Origin: DAOPYE01 sp035352715
GTDB lineage: Bacteria; Acidobacteriota; Holophagae; Holophagales; Holophagaceae
Assembly: GCA_035352715.1 (NCBI GenBank)
Contig: DAOPYE010000046.1
Span: 1-19,507, forward strand
Reading direction: 5' to 3'
Length of the DNA stretch: 19,507 nucleotides
Position 1 is the first letter of the stretch. Each line of letters begins with the position of its first letter. The notes beneath the pieces are model-generated. The model saw only the letters and a program-made list of their open reading frames with translations. It made no database searches and was not told the DNA's origin. The translations under genes and the position numbers were made by a program. Below are positions 5,720-15,555 of the stretch, piece after piece.

Positions 5720-7344
5720 AAGCCGTATCTGGACAGAAAGCGATGCAGACCATGACGCAATTTGCCGGAAAGAATTGGATCTGGATGGTGGCGGTGGGCA
5801 CCACGCTCACGTACGCGCCCCTGGCGGGACGCACCGGCGAGGAGCGCGCGCGGCAGCGCAGCCTGGACACCCTGGCCGAGGTCATGGGCGTCATCGAGAA
5901 GAGCACGGTGGAGCCTCCCACCCCCAAGCAGATCACCCACGCCTCCATCCAGGGCATGCTGCACACGCTGGATCCGCACTCGAACTACATGGACGAGACG
6001 GAATTCCGAACCCTGCGGGAGGACCAGCGCGGCACGTTCTTCGGCATCGGAAGCATCATCCAGCAGCAGCCGGATGGCATCGTGGTCATCAGCACGGTGC
6101 GCGGCGGCCCCTCCGATAAGGTCGGCATCCGCTCCGGCGACTACATCCGCGAAATCGACGGCAAGAGCACGGAAGGCTTCACCAGCAACCAGGCGGTGCA
6201 GAAGCTGCGCGGCGACAAGGGCACCGTGGTGGAAGTCTCCGTCCAGCGCCCCGGAACGCCGGATCTGATCCGCTTCAGCCTCACGCGCGCCGAGATCCCC
6301 TCCAATAGCGTCTCCTTCGCCTTCATGCTGACGCCCACCACGGGTTTCATCACCATCAAGGACTTCGGCGAGACGACCTCGGACGAATTCGAGCGGGCGG
6401 TGCGCAACCTCAAGGCGCAGGGGATGAAGGAACTGGTCATCGATCTGCGGCGCAACGGCGGCGGCATACTGGACGCCGCGCTGGGCATCTGCCGACAGAT
6501 CCTGGGACCCAATGAACTGATCGTGAGCCAGAAGGGCCGCGACGGGCGGAACGTGGGCGAAACCCGCACCCCCAAAGGCATCTCCATTGATCCCTATCCC
6601 ATCGTCGTGCTGATCGACCGCGGCACCGCCTCGGCCTCCGAGATCGTCTCCGGCGCCATCCAGGACCATGACCGCGGTCTGGTGGTGGGCCAGACGAGCT
6701 GGGGCAAAGGCCTGGTGCAAAGCGTCATGCCCATCGGCCGCTCGCGCGGGCTGGCGCTCACCACCGCCCGCTACTACACGCCGTCGGGCCGCTGCATCCA
6801 GCGCGACTACCAGCACGGCCTGGACGACTACTACCTGCCCGAAGAGGAAAAGGGCTCGGCCGCGACGCCCAAGGGGCCGCAGTACCGCACGGATCTGGGC
6901 CGAACCGTCTATGGCGGCGGCGGCATCACGCCCGACTACTACGCGGAAGAAGACAAGCTGGGCACCTTCGCCGTCAACCTGCGCGCCCGCTACGGCGTGT
7001 TCTTCAAGTTCGCGGTGATCGAGAAGGAGAAGCACGGCGTCAAGCCCCAGCAGGAACCCGACGACGCCCTGATGGCGCGCTTCAAGGCCTATCTGCAGGA
7101 GCAGAAGATCGCCTTCACGGACGCCGAGTGGAATGACGCGACGAACCAGAACGATATGCGCATCCAAATCGCCATGGAGATGCAGAACGTGGCCTTCGGC
7201 ACCGAGGCGGGCTTCCGCTACCTCTGCGCCCGCAACGCCCAGGTAAAGAAGGCCCTGGAGGCCTTTGCCGAAGCCGAAAAGCTGCTGAAGAAGAAGCTGC
7301 TCACCTACAAGCCCCGGACGGACGAAACCATCGCCATGCGATAG
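5716..7344 (+). CDS. S41-family C-terminal processing peptidase (CtpA-like)
   Basis: These serine proteases trim the C-termini of envelope proteins. The 542-residue product has an N-terminal hydrophobic segment (about 20-38, NWIWMVAVGTTLTYAPLAG) serving as signal anchor. The pre-PDZ region contains MLHTLDPHSNYMD, and a PDZ domain (about 110-195) contains GIGSIIQ and GGPSDKVGIRSGDYI. The peptidase domain has LVIDLRRNGGG, DRGTASASEIVSGA with the predicted nucleophile Ser306, and SWGKGLVQ with Lys331, 25 residues later as in Prc/CtpB. The C-terminal 150 or so residues are charged and not assigned to a domain. The gene overlaps gmk by 4 bp. An alternative start is ATG 5743. Ribosome sites for both are weak, fitting translational coupling. 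Confidence 0.93.
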   Translation: MKAVSGQKAMQTMTQFAGKNWIWMVAVGTTLTYAPLAGRTGEERARQRSLDTLAEVMGVIEKSTVEPPTPKQITHASIQGMLHTLDPHSNYMDETEFRTLREDQRGTFFGIGSIIQQQPDGIVVISTVRGGPSDKVGIRSGDYIREIDGKSTEGFTSNQAVQKLRGDKGTVVEVSVQRPGTPDLIRFSLTRAEIPSNSVSFAFMLTPTTGFITIKDFGETTSDEFERAVRNLKAQGMKELVIDLRRNGGGILDAALGICRQILGPNELIVSQKGRDGRNVGETRTPKGISIDPYPIVVLIDRGTASASEIVSGAIQDHDRGLVVGQTSWGKGLVQSVMPIGRSRGLALTTARYYTPSGRCIQRDYQHGLDDYYLPEEEKGSAATPKGPQYRTDLGRTVYGGGGITPDYYAEEDKLGTFAVNLRARYGVFFKFAVIEKEKHGVKPQQEPDDALMARFKAYLQEQKIAFTDAEWNDATNQNDMRIQIAMEMQNVAFGTEAGFRYLCARNAQVKKALEAFAEAEKLLKKKLLTYKPRTDETIAMR

Positions 7345-7427
7345 GGATCGATTCCCGCCCCCTGCAAGGCACGAAGTGACCATGAGCCAAGCCGCATGGC
7401 ATTAGGATTTCCCTATCTGGAGGATCC

Positions 7428-9449
7428 ATGCGCCGCCTTGCCCTTCCATTCGCACTCGTCACGCTGACCCTGGTCGCCCAGCGCCCCATGCAGATCGGCG
7501 ATCTCTATCGCACCCAGCGCGTGGCGGATCCGCAGATCGCCGCAAGCGGCGCGCGCGCGTGGCAGGTGGGCACGGTGGACATGGCGGCGAACCGCACCAT
7601 GACGCGCATCTGGCTCCAGAAGCCGGGCGAAGCCGCCAAGGCGCTGGATCTGGGCACCGGCTACCAGAGCCGCCCGCGTTTCAGCCCCGATGGACAGAAA
7701 CTGTCCTATCAGGCGGATGGCCAGATCTGGGTGCTGGATCTCACCAGTGGCGAGAAGCGCCAGATCAGCCATCTGAGCGGCGATAGCGAGGGCCAGGTCT
7801 GGAGTCCGGATGGACAGTACCTGGCGTTCACCAGCGTCACTGTGCCCTCGGGCAATGACGCCGAAAACGCGGCCTACCTGAAGCGCCTGAGCGAAACCAA
7901 GGTCAGCGCCCATCACGCCACGGCGCTGATGTTCCGCCACTGGAACGAATGGAAGGACGCCCAGCAGGTCAGCCATCTCTTTGTGGTGAAGGCCGATGGC
8001 ACAAGCCAGCGCGACCTGACGCCGGGCTTCACGAACGACGTGCCCAATTTCGCGGGCTTGGCCAGCGGCGACGACTTCGCTTGGTCGCCCGATTCCAGGG
8101 CCATCGCCTTCGGATCCCATCCCGAACAGCACAAGGCCGTGAGCACCAACGGCGAGATCTTCGAGGTGAGCCTCGAAGGCGGCGCACCGCACATCCTGAG
8201 CGGCATGAACAAGGCCATGGACACGCAGCCGCGGTACTCGCCCGATGGCCGGTACCTGGCGTGGCGCGCCCAGCGGCGTCCCGGCTACGAATCCGATCAG
8301 TGGGAGATCTGGGTGCTGGATCACGCCACCCACGCGCTGCTGAAGACCACGCACCATTTCCACGAAAGCGTCGGCGATTTCGCCTGGGCCCAGAACGGCA
8401 ACGGGTTTGATCTCGTCTTCGCGGCGGAGGCCAAGGGCTGGCGCGAACTCTACCGCTGGGATCTGAAGGCGGCCGCGCCCACGCAGCTCACGCACGGCCT
8501 GACGGTGGGGGAGTTCACCATCGCACCGGATGGCCGCAGCGCCCTGGCCAAACTCAGCACGCTGGCCACGCCGCCGGATCTCTACGACATCGACTTGGCC
8601 AGCGGCAAAGCCACGCGCGCCACCCACCACAACAAGGCCCTGGCCCAGGAGCTGGGCACGAACGAAGCCGAAGCCCTGTGGGTGAAGGGCCCCGACGGCG
8701 TGCCCGTCCACGCCTGGGTGCTCAAGCCCGCGAACTTTGACCCGGCGAAGAAATACCCCGTGGCCTTCGTCATCCACGGCGGCCCCCAGGGATCGAACGG
8801 CAACGAATGGCATCCCCGCTGGAACGGCCAGGCCTTCGCCGGCGCGGGCTTCTTCACCGTCATGCCCAATCCCCGCGGCTCGACGGGCTTCGGCCAGACC
8901 TTCACCGATGGCATCCGCGCCGACTGGAACGGCAAGGTGATGAAGGATCTGCTGGCCACCCTGGACGGCGCGCTGAAGAAGTATCCCAGCGCCGATCCCA
9001 AGCGCGTGGTGTGCCTGGGCGCCAGCTACGGCGGATACGCCACCAACTGGCTGGCGGGCCATCACCCCGAGCGCTTTGCCGCCTTCATCACCCACGCGGG
9101 CATCTGGAACCTGGAATCCATGCAGGTGGGCAGCGAAGAGCTGTGGTTCCCCACCTGGGAGTTCAAGGGCTGGCCCTGGCAGAGCCCGGAGAACCTGCAG
9201 CGCTGGCGCGCCCAGAGCCCCAGCACCGGCGCAGCCAAGCTCTCCAAGCCCCATCTCGTGATCCACGGCGAACAGGATTTCCGCGTGCCCGCGGGCGAGG
9301 CCTACCAGCTGTTCAACACCCTGCAGGTCCGCGGCATCCCCAGCGAGCTGATCATCTTCCCCGACGAGTGCCACTTCGTGCAGAAGCCGCAGAACTCGAA
9401 GTACTGGTACGAGTCCGTTCTCGGGTGGTGCAAGCGCTGGACGAAGTAG
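7428..9449 (+). CDS. S9-family prolyl-oligopeptidase-type peptidase (acylaminoacyl/dipeptidyl peptidase-like)
   Basis: The 673-residue secreted or periplasmic peptidase has a signal peptide (MRRLALPFALVTLTLVAQ). A beta-propeller follows with WD40-like/TolB-type repeats (RPRFSPDGQKLSYQADGQIWVLDL, QVWSPDGQYLAFTS, QPRYSPDGRYLAWRAQ), and a C-terminal alpha/beta-hydrolase domain starts near 420. Catalytic residues are Ser533 in GASYGGY, Asp617 in GEQDFRVP and His649 in DECHFV. The oxyanion region is HGGPQGS. The ATG at 7428 has TGGAGGA 6 nt upstream. It lies 83 bp after the S41 peptidase, possibly in the same transcript, and converges on the glycerophosphodiesterase gene with only 12 bp between stops. 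The exact substrate is unknown. Confidence 0.93.
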   Translation: MRRLALPFALVTLTLVAQRPMQIGDLYRTQRVADPQIAASGARAWQVGTVDMAANRTMTRIWLQKPGEAAKALDLGTGYQSRPRFSPDGQKLSYQADGQIWVLDLTSGEKRQISHLSGDSEGQVWSPDGQYLAFTSVTVPSGNDAENAAYLKRLSETKVSAHHATALMFRHWNEWKDAQQVSHLFVVKADGTSQRDLTPGFTNDVPNFAGLASGDDFAWSPDSRAIAFGSHPEQHKAVSTNGEIFEVSLEGGAPHILSGMNKAMDTQPRYSPDGRYLAWRAQRRPGYESDQWEIWVLDHATHALLKTTHHFHESVGDFAWAQNGNGFDLVFAAEAKGWRELYRWDLKAAAPTQLTHGLTVGEFTIAPDGRSALAKLSTLATPPDLYDIDLASGKATRATHHNKALAQELGTNEAEALWVKGPDGVPVHAWVLKPANFDPAKKYPVAFVIHGGPQGSNGNEWHPRWNGQAFAGAGFFTVMPNPRGSTGFGQTFTDGIRADWNGKVMKDLLATLDGALKKYPSADPKRVVCLGASYGGYATNWLAGHHPERFAAFITHAGIWNLESMQVGSEELWFPTWEFKGWPWQSPENLQRWRAQSPSTGAAKLSKPHLVIHGEQDFRVPAGEAYQLFNTLQVRGIPSELIIFPDECHFVQKPQNSKYWYESVLGWCKRWTK

Positions 9450-9461
9450 CCGGCTTTCGCG

Positions 9462-10109
9462 CTACAGCCCGTTCACGATGAGGATGGCCGGTTGGAAGCC
9501 CAGGGATGCAGCGTCCCTGGGCGTTTCCATTTCCCAGACGGCGATACGGTCGGCGTGAGGCTTCCAGAAATCCGGACGGGCCTTCAACTCGGAGAGCGGC
9601 AGGTGCAGCATCAGGTGCTCGGGCAGGTCGCTCAGAGCCTCTTCGTCCAAATCGGCGGCTTCATCGGCCTCCCACAGCAGGCCGCAGCGGGCCTCTGGGC
9701 ACTCATTCCATAGCTGAAAGATTTCGCTTGGCTCGAAGCTGGAGAACAGCACGCGGTCCAGCGCGTCGGAGGCCTCCACCACGGCCAGGGCCTGGCGCCA
9801 GCCGGGTTCGCCCTTCAGTTCCACGTTCACAAGTTTGGCGGGCAGATCCAGCACATCGGATAGCCTGGGCACAGCCTCGCCGTTCTTCAGCCGGGGCAGA
9901 TCGCAGGCTTTCAGCTTGCGCAGCACGCCGCCCGCCTGGGCCGTGCGGGCGAGGTCATCGTCGTGCAGGACCATGCACACGCCATCCTGGGTGGGCTGCA
10001 CATCCAGTTCGAAGCCATCCATGCCCGCCTTGAGCGCCGCCTGGAAGGCTTCCAGGGAATTCTCCAAATGGGCGGAAGAAAGCCCGCGATGACCCAGTAC
10101 CAGCGACAT
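9462..10109 (-). CDS. Glycerophosphodiester phosphodiesterase family protein
   Basis: This GDPD-family enzyme hydrolyses glycerophosphodiesters to glycerol-3-phosphate and an alcohol. The 215-residue protein shows the motif set HR (7-8), EN (16-17), ELD (E34, D36) and HD (49-50) in a TIM-barrel pattern, followed by VNVELKG and VLFSSFEP. It has no signal peptide, so it is predicted to be cytoplasmic, like UgpQ. The start at 10109 is chosen over the open frame to 10136 because GGGAGG lies 5 nt upstream. It follows nuoF by 71 bp on the same strand. It is a little shorter than typical members (about 240), but the core is complete. Confidence 0.92.
   Translation of the reverse strand: MSLVLGHRGLSSAHLENSLEAFQAALKAGMDGFELDVQPTQDGVCMVLHDDDLARTAQAGGVLRKLKACDLPRLKNGEAVPRLSDVLDLPAKLVNVELKGEPGWRQALAVVEASDALDRVLFSSFEPSEIFQLWNECPEARCGLLWEADEAADLDEEALSDLPEHLMLHLPLSELKARPDFWKPHADRIAVWEMETPRDAASLGFQPAILIVNGL
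9498..9528 (+). terminator. Hairpin inside the 3' end of the convergent gene, possible terminator for the S9 peptidase
   Basis: There is a 9-bp perfect stem (GCCCAGGGA at 9498-9506, TCCCTGGGC at 9514-9522) with a 7-nt loop, then GTTTCC on the plus strand. It lies about 50 bp after the peptidase stop within the end of the opposing glycerophosphodiesterase coding region, where a convergent pair with a 12-bp gap would need a terminator. The T-run is poor. Confidence 0.35.
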
Positions 10110-10180
10110 GAAACCTCCCAAAGCCTGTGCCGACACTTTAGCGCAAGGTCGCGACGGGCCATGGCATCAAGGGCAGGATC

Positions 10181-11557
10181 TCAGTGGGCCGCTGCAGAGA
10201 CCGCCGGCGAGGTCAGCAGGCGGCGTCCTCCGGCAAGGCAGGCCTTGTGCGTGATGTGATGCTCGAATTCCGGGCGGAAGGCCTCCAGCGCGGATTGCAC
10301 GGGGCCGATGGCGGCATCGCCCAGGGCGCACAGCGTCCGCAGGCCGATGCGCGGGGTCAGGCTCTCCAGCAGATCCAGATCCTCCATGCGCCCTTCGCCA
10401 TGCTCGATGCGATCCAGCACCTTCATCATCCAGGCACAGCCTTCGCGGCAGGGCGTGCACTGGCCGCAGCTCTCGTGCGCGTAGAAGCGGGCGAGGCGCA
10501 GCACGGCCTGGACGATGCAGGTGTCCTCGTCCATCACGATGACGCCGCCGGAACCCGCCATGCTGCCGCGCTGGGCAAGGCTATCGAAATCCATGGGCAC
10601 GTCGAACGCTGTCGCATCCAGCATCGGTGCGGAGCTTCCGCCGGGAATCACGGCCTTGATGGGACGCCCGGTGCGGCTGCCGCCCGCGAGATCGTTCAGC
10701 AGGAAAGCCAGCGGCAGGCCCAGGGGCAGTTCGTACAGTCCCGGCTTCTTCACATGGCCGGAGATGCCAAAGATGCGCGTGCCCGTGTTATTGAGCGCGC
10801 CGATGCGCGCGTAGGCTTCGCCACCCATGCGCAGGATCGGTGGGATCGCGGCCAGGGTCTCCACGTTATTCACCGTGGTGGGCTGGCCGTAGGCGCCGAC
10901 CTGCGCCGGGAACGGGGGCTTCACGCGCGGCTCGCCGCGACGGCCTTCCAAAGAGTTCAGCAGGGCTGTTTCCTCGCCGCAGATGTAGGCGCCCGCGCCG
11001 CGATAGGTGAGCAGATCGAAGTCGAAGCCGCTGCCCAGGATGTTCTTCCCCAGGTAGCCCGCGGCCCGCGCCTCGTGGATCGCCGCGTCCAGCTTGTCCA
11101 CCAGCCACTTGAACTCGCCGCGCACGTAGATGAATCCGGCTTTGCACTGCATGGCCCAGCCCGCGATCACCAGGCCTTCGATGAGCTGATGCGGGTTGAA
11201 TTCGAGGATCGCGCGATCCTTGAAAGTGCCCGGCTCGCCTTCATCGGCGTTGCACACGATGTAGCGCGTGTGCCGTTTTTCGGGCGTATCCTTGGGCATG
11301 AAGGACCACTTCTGGCCAGTGAAGAAACCCGCCCCGCCGCGGCCCCGCAGCTGGCTGGCCTTCACCTCGGCGATGATGGCGGCGGGTTCACGCTTGAGCG
11401 CATCGCGCAGGGCGATATAGCCCTCGTGCTTGCGCTCGTAGATCTCGCGATGCCAGTTCTCGAAATCCCCCGCACCGCGCAACATCAGGTTGGGAAACAG
11501 ATCGGAGCCAAAGCCCTCGAAGGTGTAGAAGTCCGGTCCGGCTACGCGAGACATCAT
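10181..11557 (-). CDS. nuoF: NADH-quinone oxidoreductase subunit F (NuoF, FMN/NADH-binding)
   Basis: NuoF accepts hydride from NADH onto FMN and passes electrons to its [4Fe-4S] cluster N3. The 458-residue protein has RGRGGAGFFTGQKW (about 71-84, NADH/FMN Gly-rich motif), CNADEGEPGTFKDR (102-115), GAYICGEETALLNSLEG, and cluster Cys 364, 367 and 370 (ESCGQCTPCREGC) plus Cys410 (RTLCALGD). It lacks the N-terminal thioredoxin-like and C-terminal ferredoxin domains of HydB-type bifurcating hydrogenase subunits, so a complex I or formate-dehydrogenase type role fits. The ATG at 11557 overlaps the nuoE stop as ATGA and is preceded by GGGGGG. A second ATG at 11554 is possible. Confidence 0.95.
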   Translation of the reverse strand: MMSRVAGPDFYTFEGFGSDLFPNLMLRGAGDFENWHREIYERKHEGYIALRDALKREPAAIIAEVKASQLRGRGGAGFFTGQKWSFMPKDTPEKRHTRYIVCNADEGEPGTFKDRAILEFNPHQLIEGLVIAGWAMQCKAGFIYVRGEFKWLVDKLDAAIHEARAAGYLGKNILGSGFDFDLLTYRGAGAYICGEETALLNSLEGRRGEPRVKPPFPAQVGAYGQPTTVNNVETLAAIPPILRMGGEAYARIGALNNTGTRIFGISGHVKKPGLYELPLGLPLAFLLNDLAGGSRTGRPIKAVIPGGSSAPMLDATAFDVPMDFDSLAQRGSMAGSGGVIVMDEDTCIVQAVLRLARFYAHESCGQCTPCREGCAWMMKVLDRIEHGEGRMEDLDLLESLTPRIGLRTLCALGDAAIGPVQSALEAFRPEFEHHITHKACLAGGRRLLTSPAVSAAAH

Positions 11558-12138
11558 TCCCCCCACGCCTTGCGCTCGCCGCGACGGCACGCGTCCAGGA
11601 TCGCATCCACGCCCACCTCGTCCACGAAATCCTCGTAGGCGTCATAGTTCACCTGCACACAGGGACCGCTGCCGCAGGAGGCCAGGCATTCCACCTCCTC
11701 CACGCTGAAGAGCCCGTCCGGTGTGGGTCCATCCCCGGGCTTGGCGCCCGTGCGCTCGACGACCTTCTCCAGCACCTGCGCCGCGCCATTCAACGCGCAG
11801 CAGACATTGGTGCAGACCTGGATGTGGTATTTCCCGACGGGCTGCTTCTGGAACATCGTGTAGAAGGTCGCCACGCCGAAGATATGGGATTCGGGAATAC
11901 CCAGCACCCGCGCCGTTTCGCGCATGGCGGAGAGGCTTACGAATCCGAAATCCTTCTGGGCCACGTAGAGCGCGGGCAGCGTGGCGGCGAGGGGATCTGG
12001 ATACCGCTGCGCCAGGGCGCGGATTTCCGCTTCGGCCTCGGGACTCAGAACCCTGCGCTCGCTGTCAGGCCGTCGTTGGCCAGGCGCCAGACCGCTTGGG
12101 GAGGTCTCGACGGGATCGGAGTTGGAAGCTGCGGTCAT
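11554..12138 (-). CDS. nuoE: NADH-quinone oxidoreductase subunit E (NuoE, [2Fe-2S])
   Basis: NuoE is the thioredoxin-fold subunit that carries cluster N1a next to NuoF. The 194-residue protein has the helical N-terminal domain (ALYVAQKDFGFVSLSAM, VLGIPESHIFGVATFYTMF) and cluster ligands C-x4-C in CTNVCCALNG and C-x3-C in ECLASCGSGP followed by VQVNYD. The first 30 residues are Pro/Ser-rich and probably disordered. A shorter start is possible, but no better ribosome site was evident. It forms an overlapping pair with nuoF; no nuoG or membrane-arm genes are adjacent, so the rest of the complex must be encoded elsewhere. It is first in this minus-strand group, 105 bp downstream of the CDGSH gene. 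Confidence 0.95.
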   Translation of the reverse strand: MTAASNSDPVETSPSGLAPGQRRPDSERRVLSPEAEAEIRALAQRYPDPLAATLPALYVAQKDFGFVSLSAMRETARVLGIPESHIFGVATFYTMFQKQPVGKYHIQVCTNVCCALNGAAQVLEKVVERTGAKPGDGPTPDGLFSVEEVECLASCGSGPCVQVNYDAYEDFVDEVGVDAILDACRRGERKAWGE

Positions 12139-12189
12139 ACGGACACCCTGTAGGGATCGAGTGGGGCCAGTCTATCCCAGGAATGACAA

Positions 12190-12211
12190 GGGCGACCCCA
12201 TGGAGTCGCCC
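12190..12211 (-). terminator. Palindromic hairpin after the CDGSH gene
   Basis: GGGCGAC (12190-12196) and GTCGCCC (12205-12211) form a 7-bp stem around a CCATGG-containing centre. On the minus strand it is followed by TTGTCATT. It separates the CDGSH gene from nuoE and may terminate or attenuate transcription. The T-run is weak. Confidence 0.4.
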
Positions 12212-12243
12212 GCAAAAGTGGAACCCACAAGCTGGGATGCCAA

Positions 12244-12480
12244 TCAGAGCTTGGTGTGGCTGCCGTCGCAATAGGGAGCATCTTCGGTGTGCTTGCACAT
12301 GCAGATGGCGACCGTCTGTTTCTCGCCGACCTCGAACTTCACGGGCCGCAAATCCGTGGGCCGATGGCTGCCATCACAGAAACCGCCCTTGGTCGAAAGC
12401 CCGCAGGCACACCAGTGATAGGTGCCTGGTTCCAGATCCAGAACCAACGGCTTGTTGTCTGCGATCTTGGGTTCGCTCAT
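12244..12480 (-). CDS. Double CDGSH iron-sulfur domain protein (mitoNEET-like)
   Basis: CDGSH domains bind a labile [2Fe-2S] cluster through three Cys and one His. The 78-residue protein has two complete motifs, CACGLSTKGGFCDGSH and CMCKHTEDAPYCDGSH, giving two clusters per chain, as in small bacterial CDGSH proteins. There is no membrane segment, so it is predicted to be cytoplasmic. The start at 12480 is supported by AAGGAG 8 nt upstream; the open frame to 12528 has no such signal. It lies 84 bp downstream of the YceI gene on the same strand with its own likely promoter. A role in redox sensing or Fe-S transfer is inferred from the family only. Confidence 0.93.
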   Translation of the reverse strand: MSEPKIADNKPLVLDLEPGTYHWCACGLSTKGGFCDGSHRPTDLRPVKFEVGEKQTVAICMCKHTEDAPYCDGSHTKL

Positions 12481-12542
12481 GGCGCTGCTCCTTGTGTGCG
12501 ATTGGTAATCAACACCAATTATCGACATTCACTGCCGAAAGT

Positions 12543-12572
12543 TTCATATTTCAATAAAATATTTTCAGTCAA
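12543..12572 (-). promoter_or_regulatory. Sigma70-like promoter for the CDGSH gene
   Basis: On the minus strand, -35 TTGACT (12567-12572) and -10 TATGAA (12543-12548) are 18 nt apart in an AT-rich stretch that stands out from the GC-rich surroundings. The -35 overlaps the YceI stop. The resulting leader of about 55 nt contains an ATTGGT...ACCAAT inverted repeat (about 12500-12518), a possible operator. Confidence 0.5.
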
Positions 12573-13146
12573 TCCTCACCGCTTCAATCTCCAAGGCGAT
12601 CGCCACCTCCTCGCCGATGACGCCGGGATAGCCCTTGATGCCGTAATCGCTGCGATTGAGGGTGAGGGTGCCCTCGAACCCGATGCGGTAATCATTGGAA
12701 GGCCCCCTGGCTCCGCCCAGGGCGGTCATGGGGATGACGATCCGGCGCGTGACACCATGCATGGTGAAATCGCCTGTCACCTCGAGCTTTCCCTTGGCCA
12801 CCTCGCGCACGGCCACGCTGCGGAAGGAAAGGAAGGGGAACTTGTCCACGTCAAAGAAATCAGCGTTGCGCAGGTGCTTGTCTCGCGCCTCGTTGTCCGT
12901 GTTGATGCTGGCGGATTCGATGTTCACCTCCACCGACGAAGCCGCGAGACGGGCCTCGTCCAGGCGGATCACCCCCTGGAATCGCGTGAAGCGGCCCGAA
13001 ACCTTTGATAGGCCCAGGTGCCGGACCTTGAAACTCACTTCCGAATGGATGGGGTCAATCTTGTAGGTATCCGCTGCCGCCACGGAAACCCCCAAGGCGA
13101 ACAGGGCCCCAAGAGCGATTTTGGTAAACAAATACGACAAACGCAT
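12565..13146 (-). CDS. YceI-family periplasmic lipocalin-like protein
   Basis: YceI proteins are secreted beta-barrels that bind polyisoprenoid or other amphiphilic ligands. The 193-residue product has a signal peptide (MRLSYLFTKIALGALFALG, predicted cleavage after VAAA). The mature part has the family signatures YKIDPIHSEVSFKVRHLGLSKV, GRFTRFQG, SINTDNEARDKHLRNADFFDV, FPFLSFRS, VTGDFTMHGVTRRI, and GFEGTLTLNRSDYGI near the end. The start at 13146 gives a proper signal peptide and has AAAGGGG upstream; the open frame further upstream to 13194 would bury it. Its upstream region contains the duplicated thiC tail and a near-palindrome CAGGCGT...ACACCTG (13195-13212). The ligand is unknown. Confidence 0.94.
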   Translation of the reverse strand: MRLSYLFTKIALGALFALGVSVAAADTYKIDPIHSEVSFKVRHLGLSKVSGRFTRFQGVIRLDEARLAASSVEVNIESASINTDNEARDKHLRNADFFDVDKFPFLSFRSVAVREVAKGKLEVTGDFTMHGVTRRIVIPMTALGGARGPSNDYRIGFEGTLTLNRSDYGIKGYPGVIGEEVAIALEIEAVRID

Positions 13147-13228
13147 GGCAAACCCCTTTCGCGAGATCTGCCGTTTCGGATGCATGGAACCCAACAGGCG
13201 TCACAACACCTGTCGAATGGAGTAATAC

Positions 13229-13402
13229 GAGGCCGCCTCTGACTTACGAGGGCTGCACGCAGACTTCCGCACCTTTCTCCGAAAACTCGCGCGCCTTCTC
13301 CGACATCCCGGCCTCCAGGGCCGCTTCGTCGTTCAGGCCATGACTCGATGCGTAGTCGCGAACATCCTGCGTAATCCTCTCGGTATCGCCAGAGGCGATA
13401 CC
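13229..13402 (-). repeat. Tandem repeat unit 1 (174 bp): copy of the thiC 3' end
   Basis: This complete 174-bp unit repeats the last codons of thiC (ITQDVRDYASSHGLNDEA to the stop after VQPS) plus a short 3' stretch with a 12-bp perfect hairpin (13379-13390 / 13394-13405). The period (13229 to 13403) equals exactly 58 codons. It differs from unit 2 at 13259 and 13271; the first change turns the tail GAEVYVQPS into GAEVCVQPS. Confidence 0.85.
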
Positions 13403-13500
13403 GAGGCCGCCTCTGACTTACGAGGGCTGCACGTAGACTTCCGCGCCTTTCTCCGAAAACTCGCGCGCCTTCTCCGACATCCCGGCCTCCAGGGCCGCTT
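13403..13500 (-). repeat. Tandem repeat unit 2, interrupted by the assembly gap
   Basis: The same unit as 13229-13402 runs until the N block. It encodes GAEVYVQPS and stop (TAA read on the minus strand at 13418-13420) and the SEKAREF stretch. The remaining part of the unit is hidden in the gap. Confidence 0.85.
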
Positions 13501-13600
13501 NNNNNNNNNNNNNNNNNNNNNNNNNNNNNNNNNNNNNNNNNNNNNNNNNNNNNNNNNNNNNNNNNNNNNNNNNNNNNNNNNNNNNNNNNNNNNNNNNNNN
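13501..13600. other. Assembly gap (100 N) inside the thiC tail repeat
   Basis: Exactly 100 N is a conventional unknown-length placeholder. The repeat phase across the gap is 155 bp (13446 to 13601) instead of 174, so the real gap should be 119 bp, or 119 plus a multiple of 174. The thiC stop codon falls inside it. Confidence 0.9.
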
Positions 13601-15402
<1,802 letters not shown>

Positions 15403-15555
15403 GAAGACTCCGGACTTTCAGGGCAAGACTTTTGGACGAGGCGTCCGCGTCGGTAATCGTTTAGTCTACTCTCGGGTTCTGGAGGTTCCACTTCTCACGC
15501 CATAACCGCCAGCCAACGATGAAAGATCAAAGCCCTCGACAGGGCGGAGCCGATC

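Noticed and set aside
5617..7383. Long minus-strand open frame opposite the S41 peptidase (588 codons)
   Set aside because: It is a shadow of a GC-rich gene: low-complexity His/Gly/Ala/Val-rich translation, no motif, and the plus strand holds a clear enzyme.
7413..9374. Long minus-strand open frame opposite the S9 peptidase (653 codons)
   Set aside because: Same reason: a shadow frame with no recognisable domain.
10184..11638. Plus-strand frame opposite nuoF and the similar one opposite thiC (13669-15168)
   Set aside because: Both are antisense to well-conserved enzymes and have composition typical of shadow frames.
13195..13212. CAGGCGT...ACACCTG near-palindrome upstream of the YceI gene as an operator
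   Set aside because: It has one mismatch and no known regulator signature; too weak to list.
13379..13405. Perfect 12-bp hairpin between thiC tail repeats as an intrinsic terminator
   Set aside because: The stem is strong, but no T-run follows on the minus strand; it is mentioned under the repeat instead.
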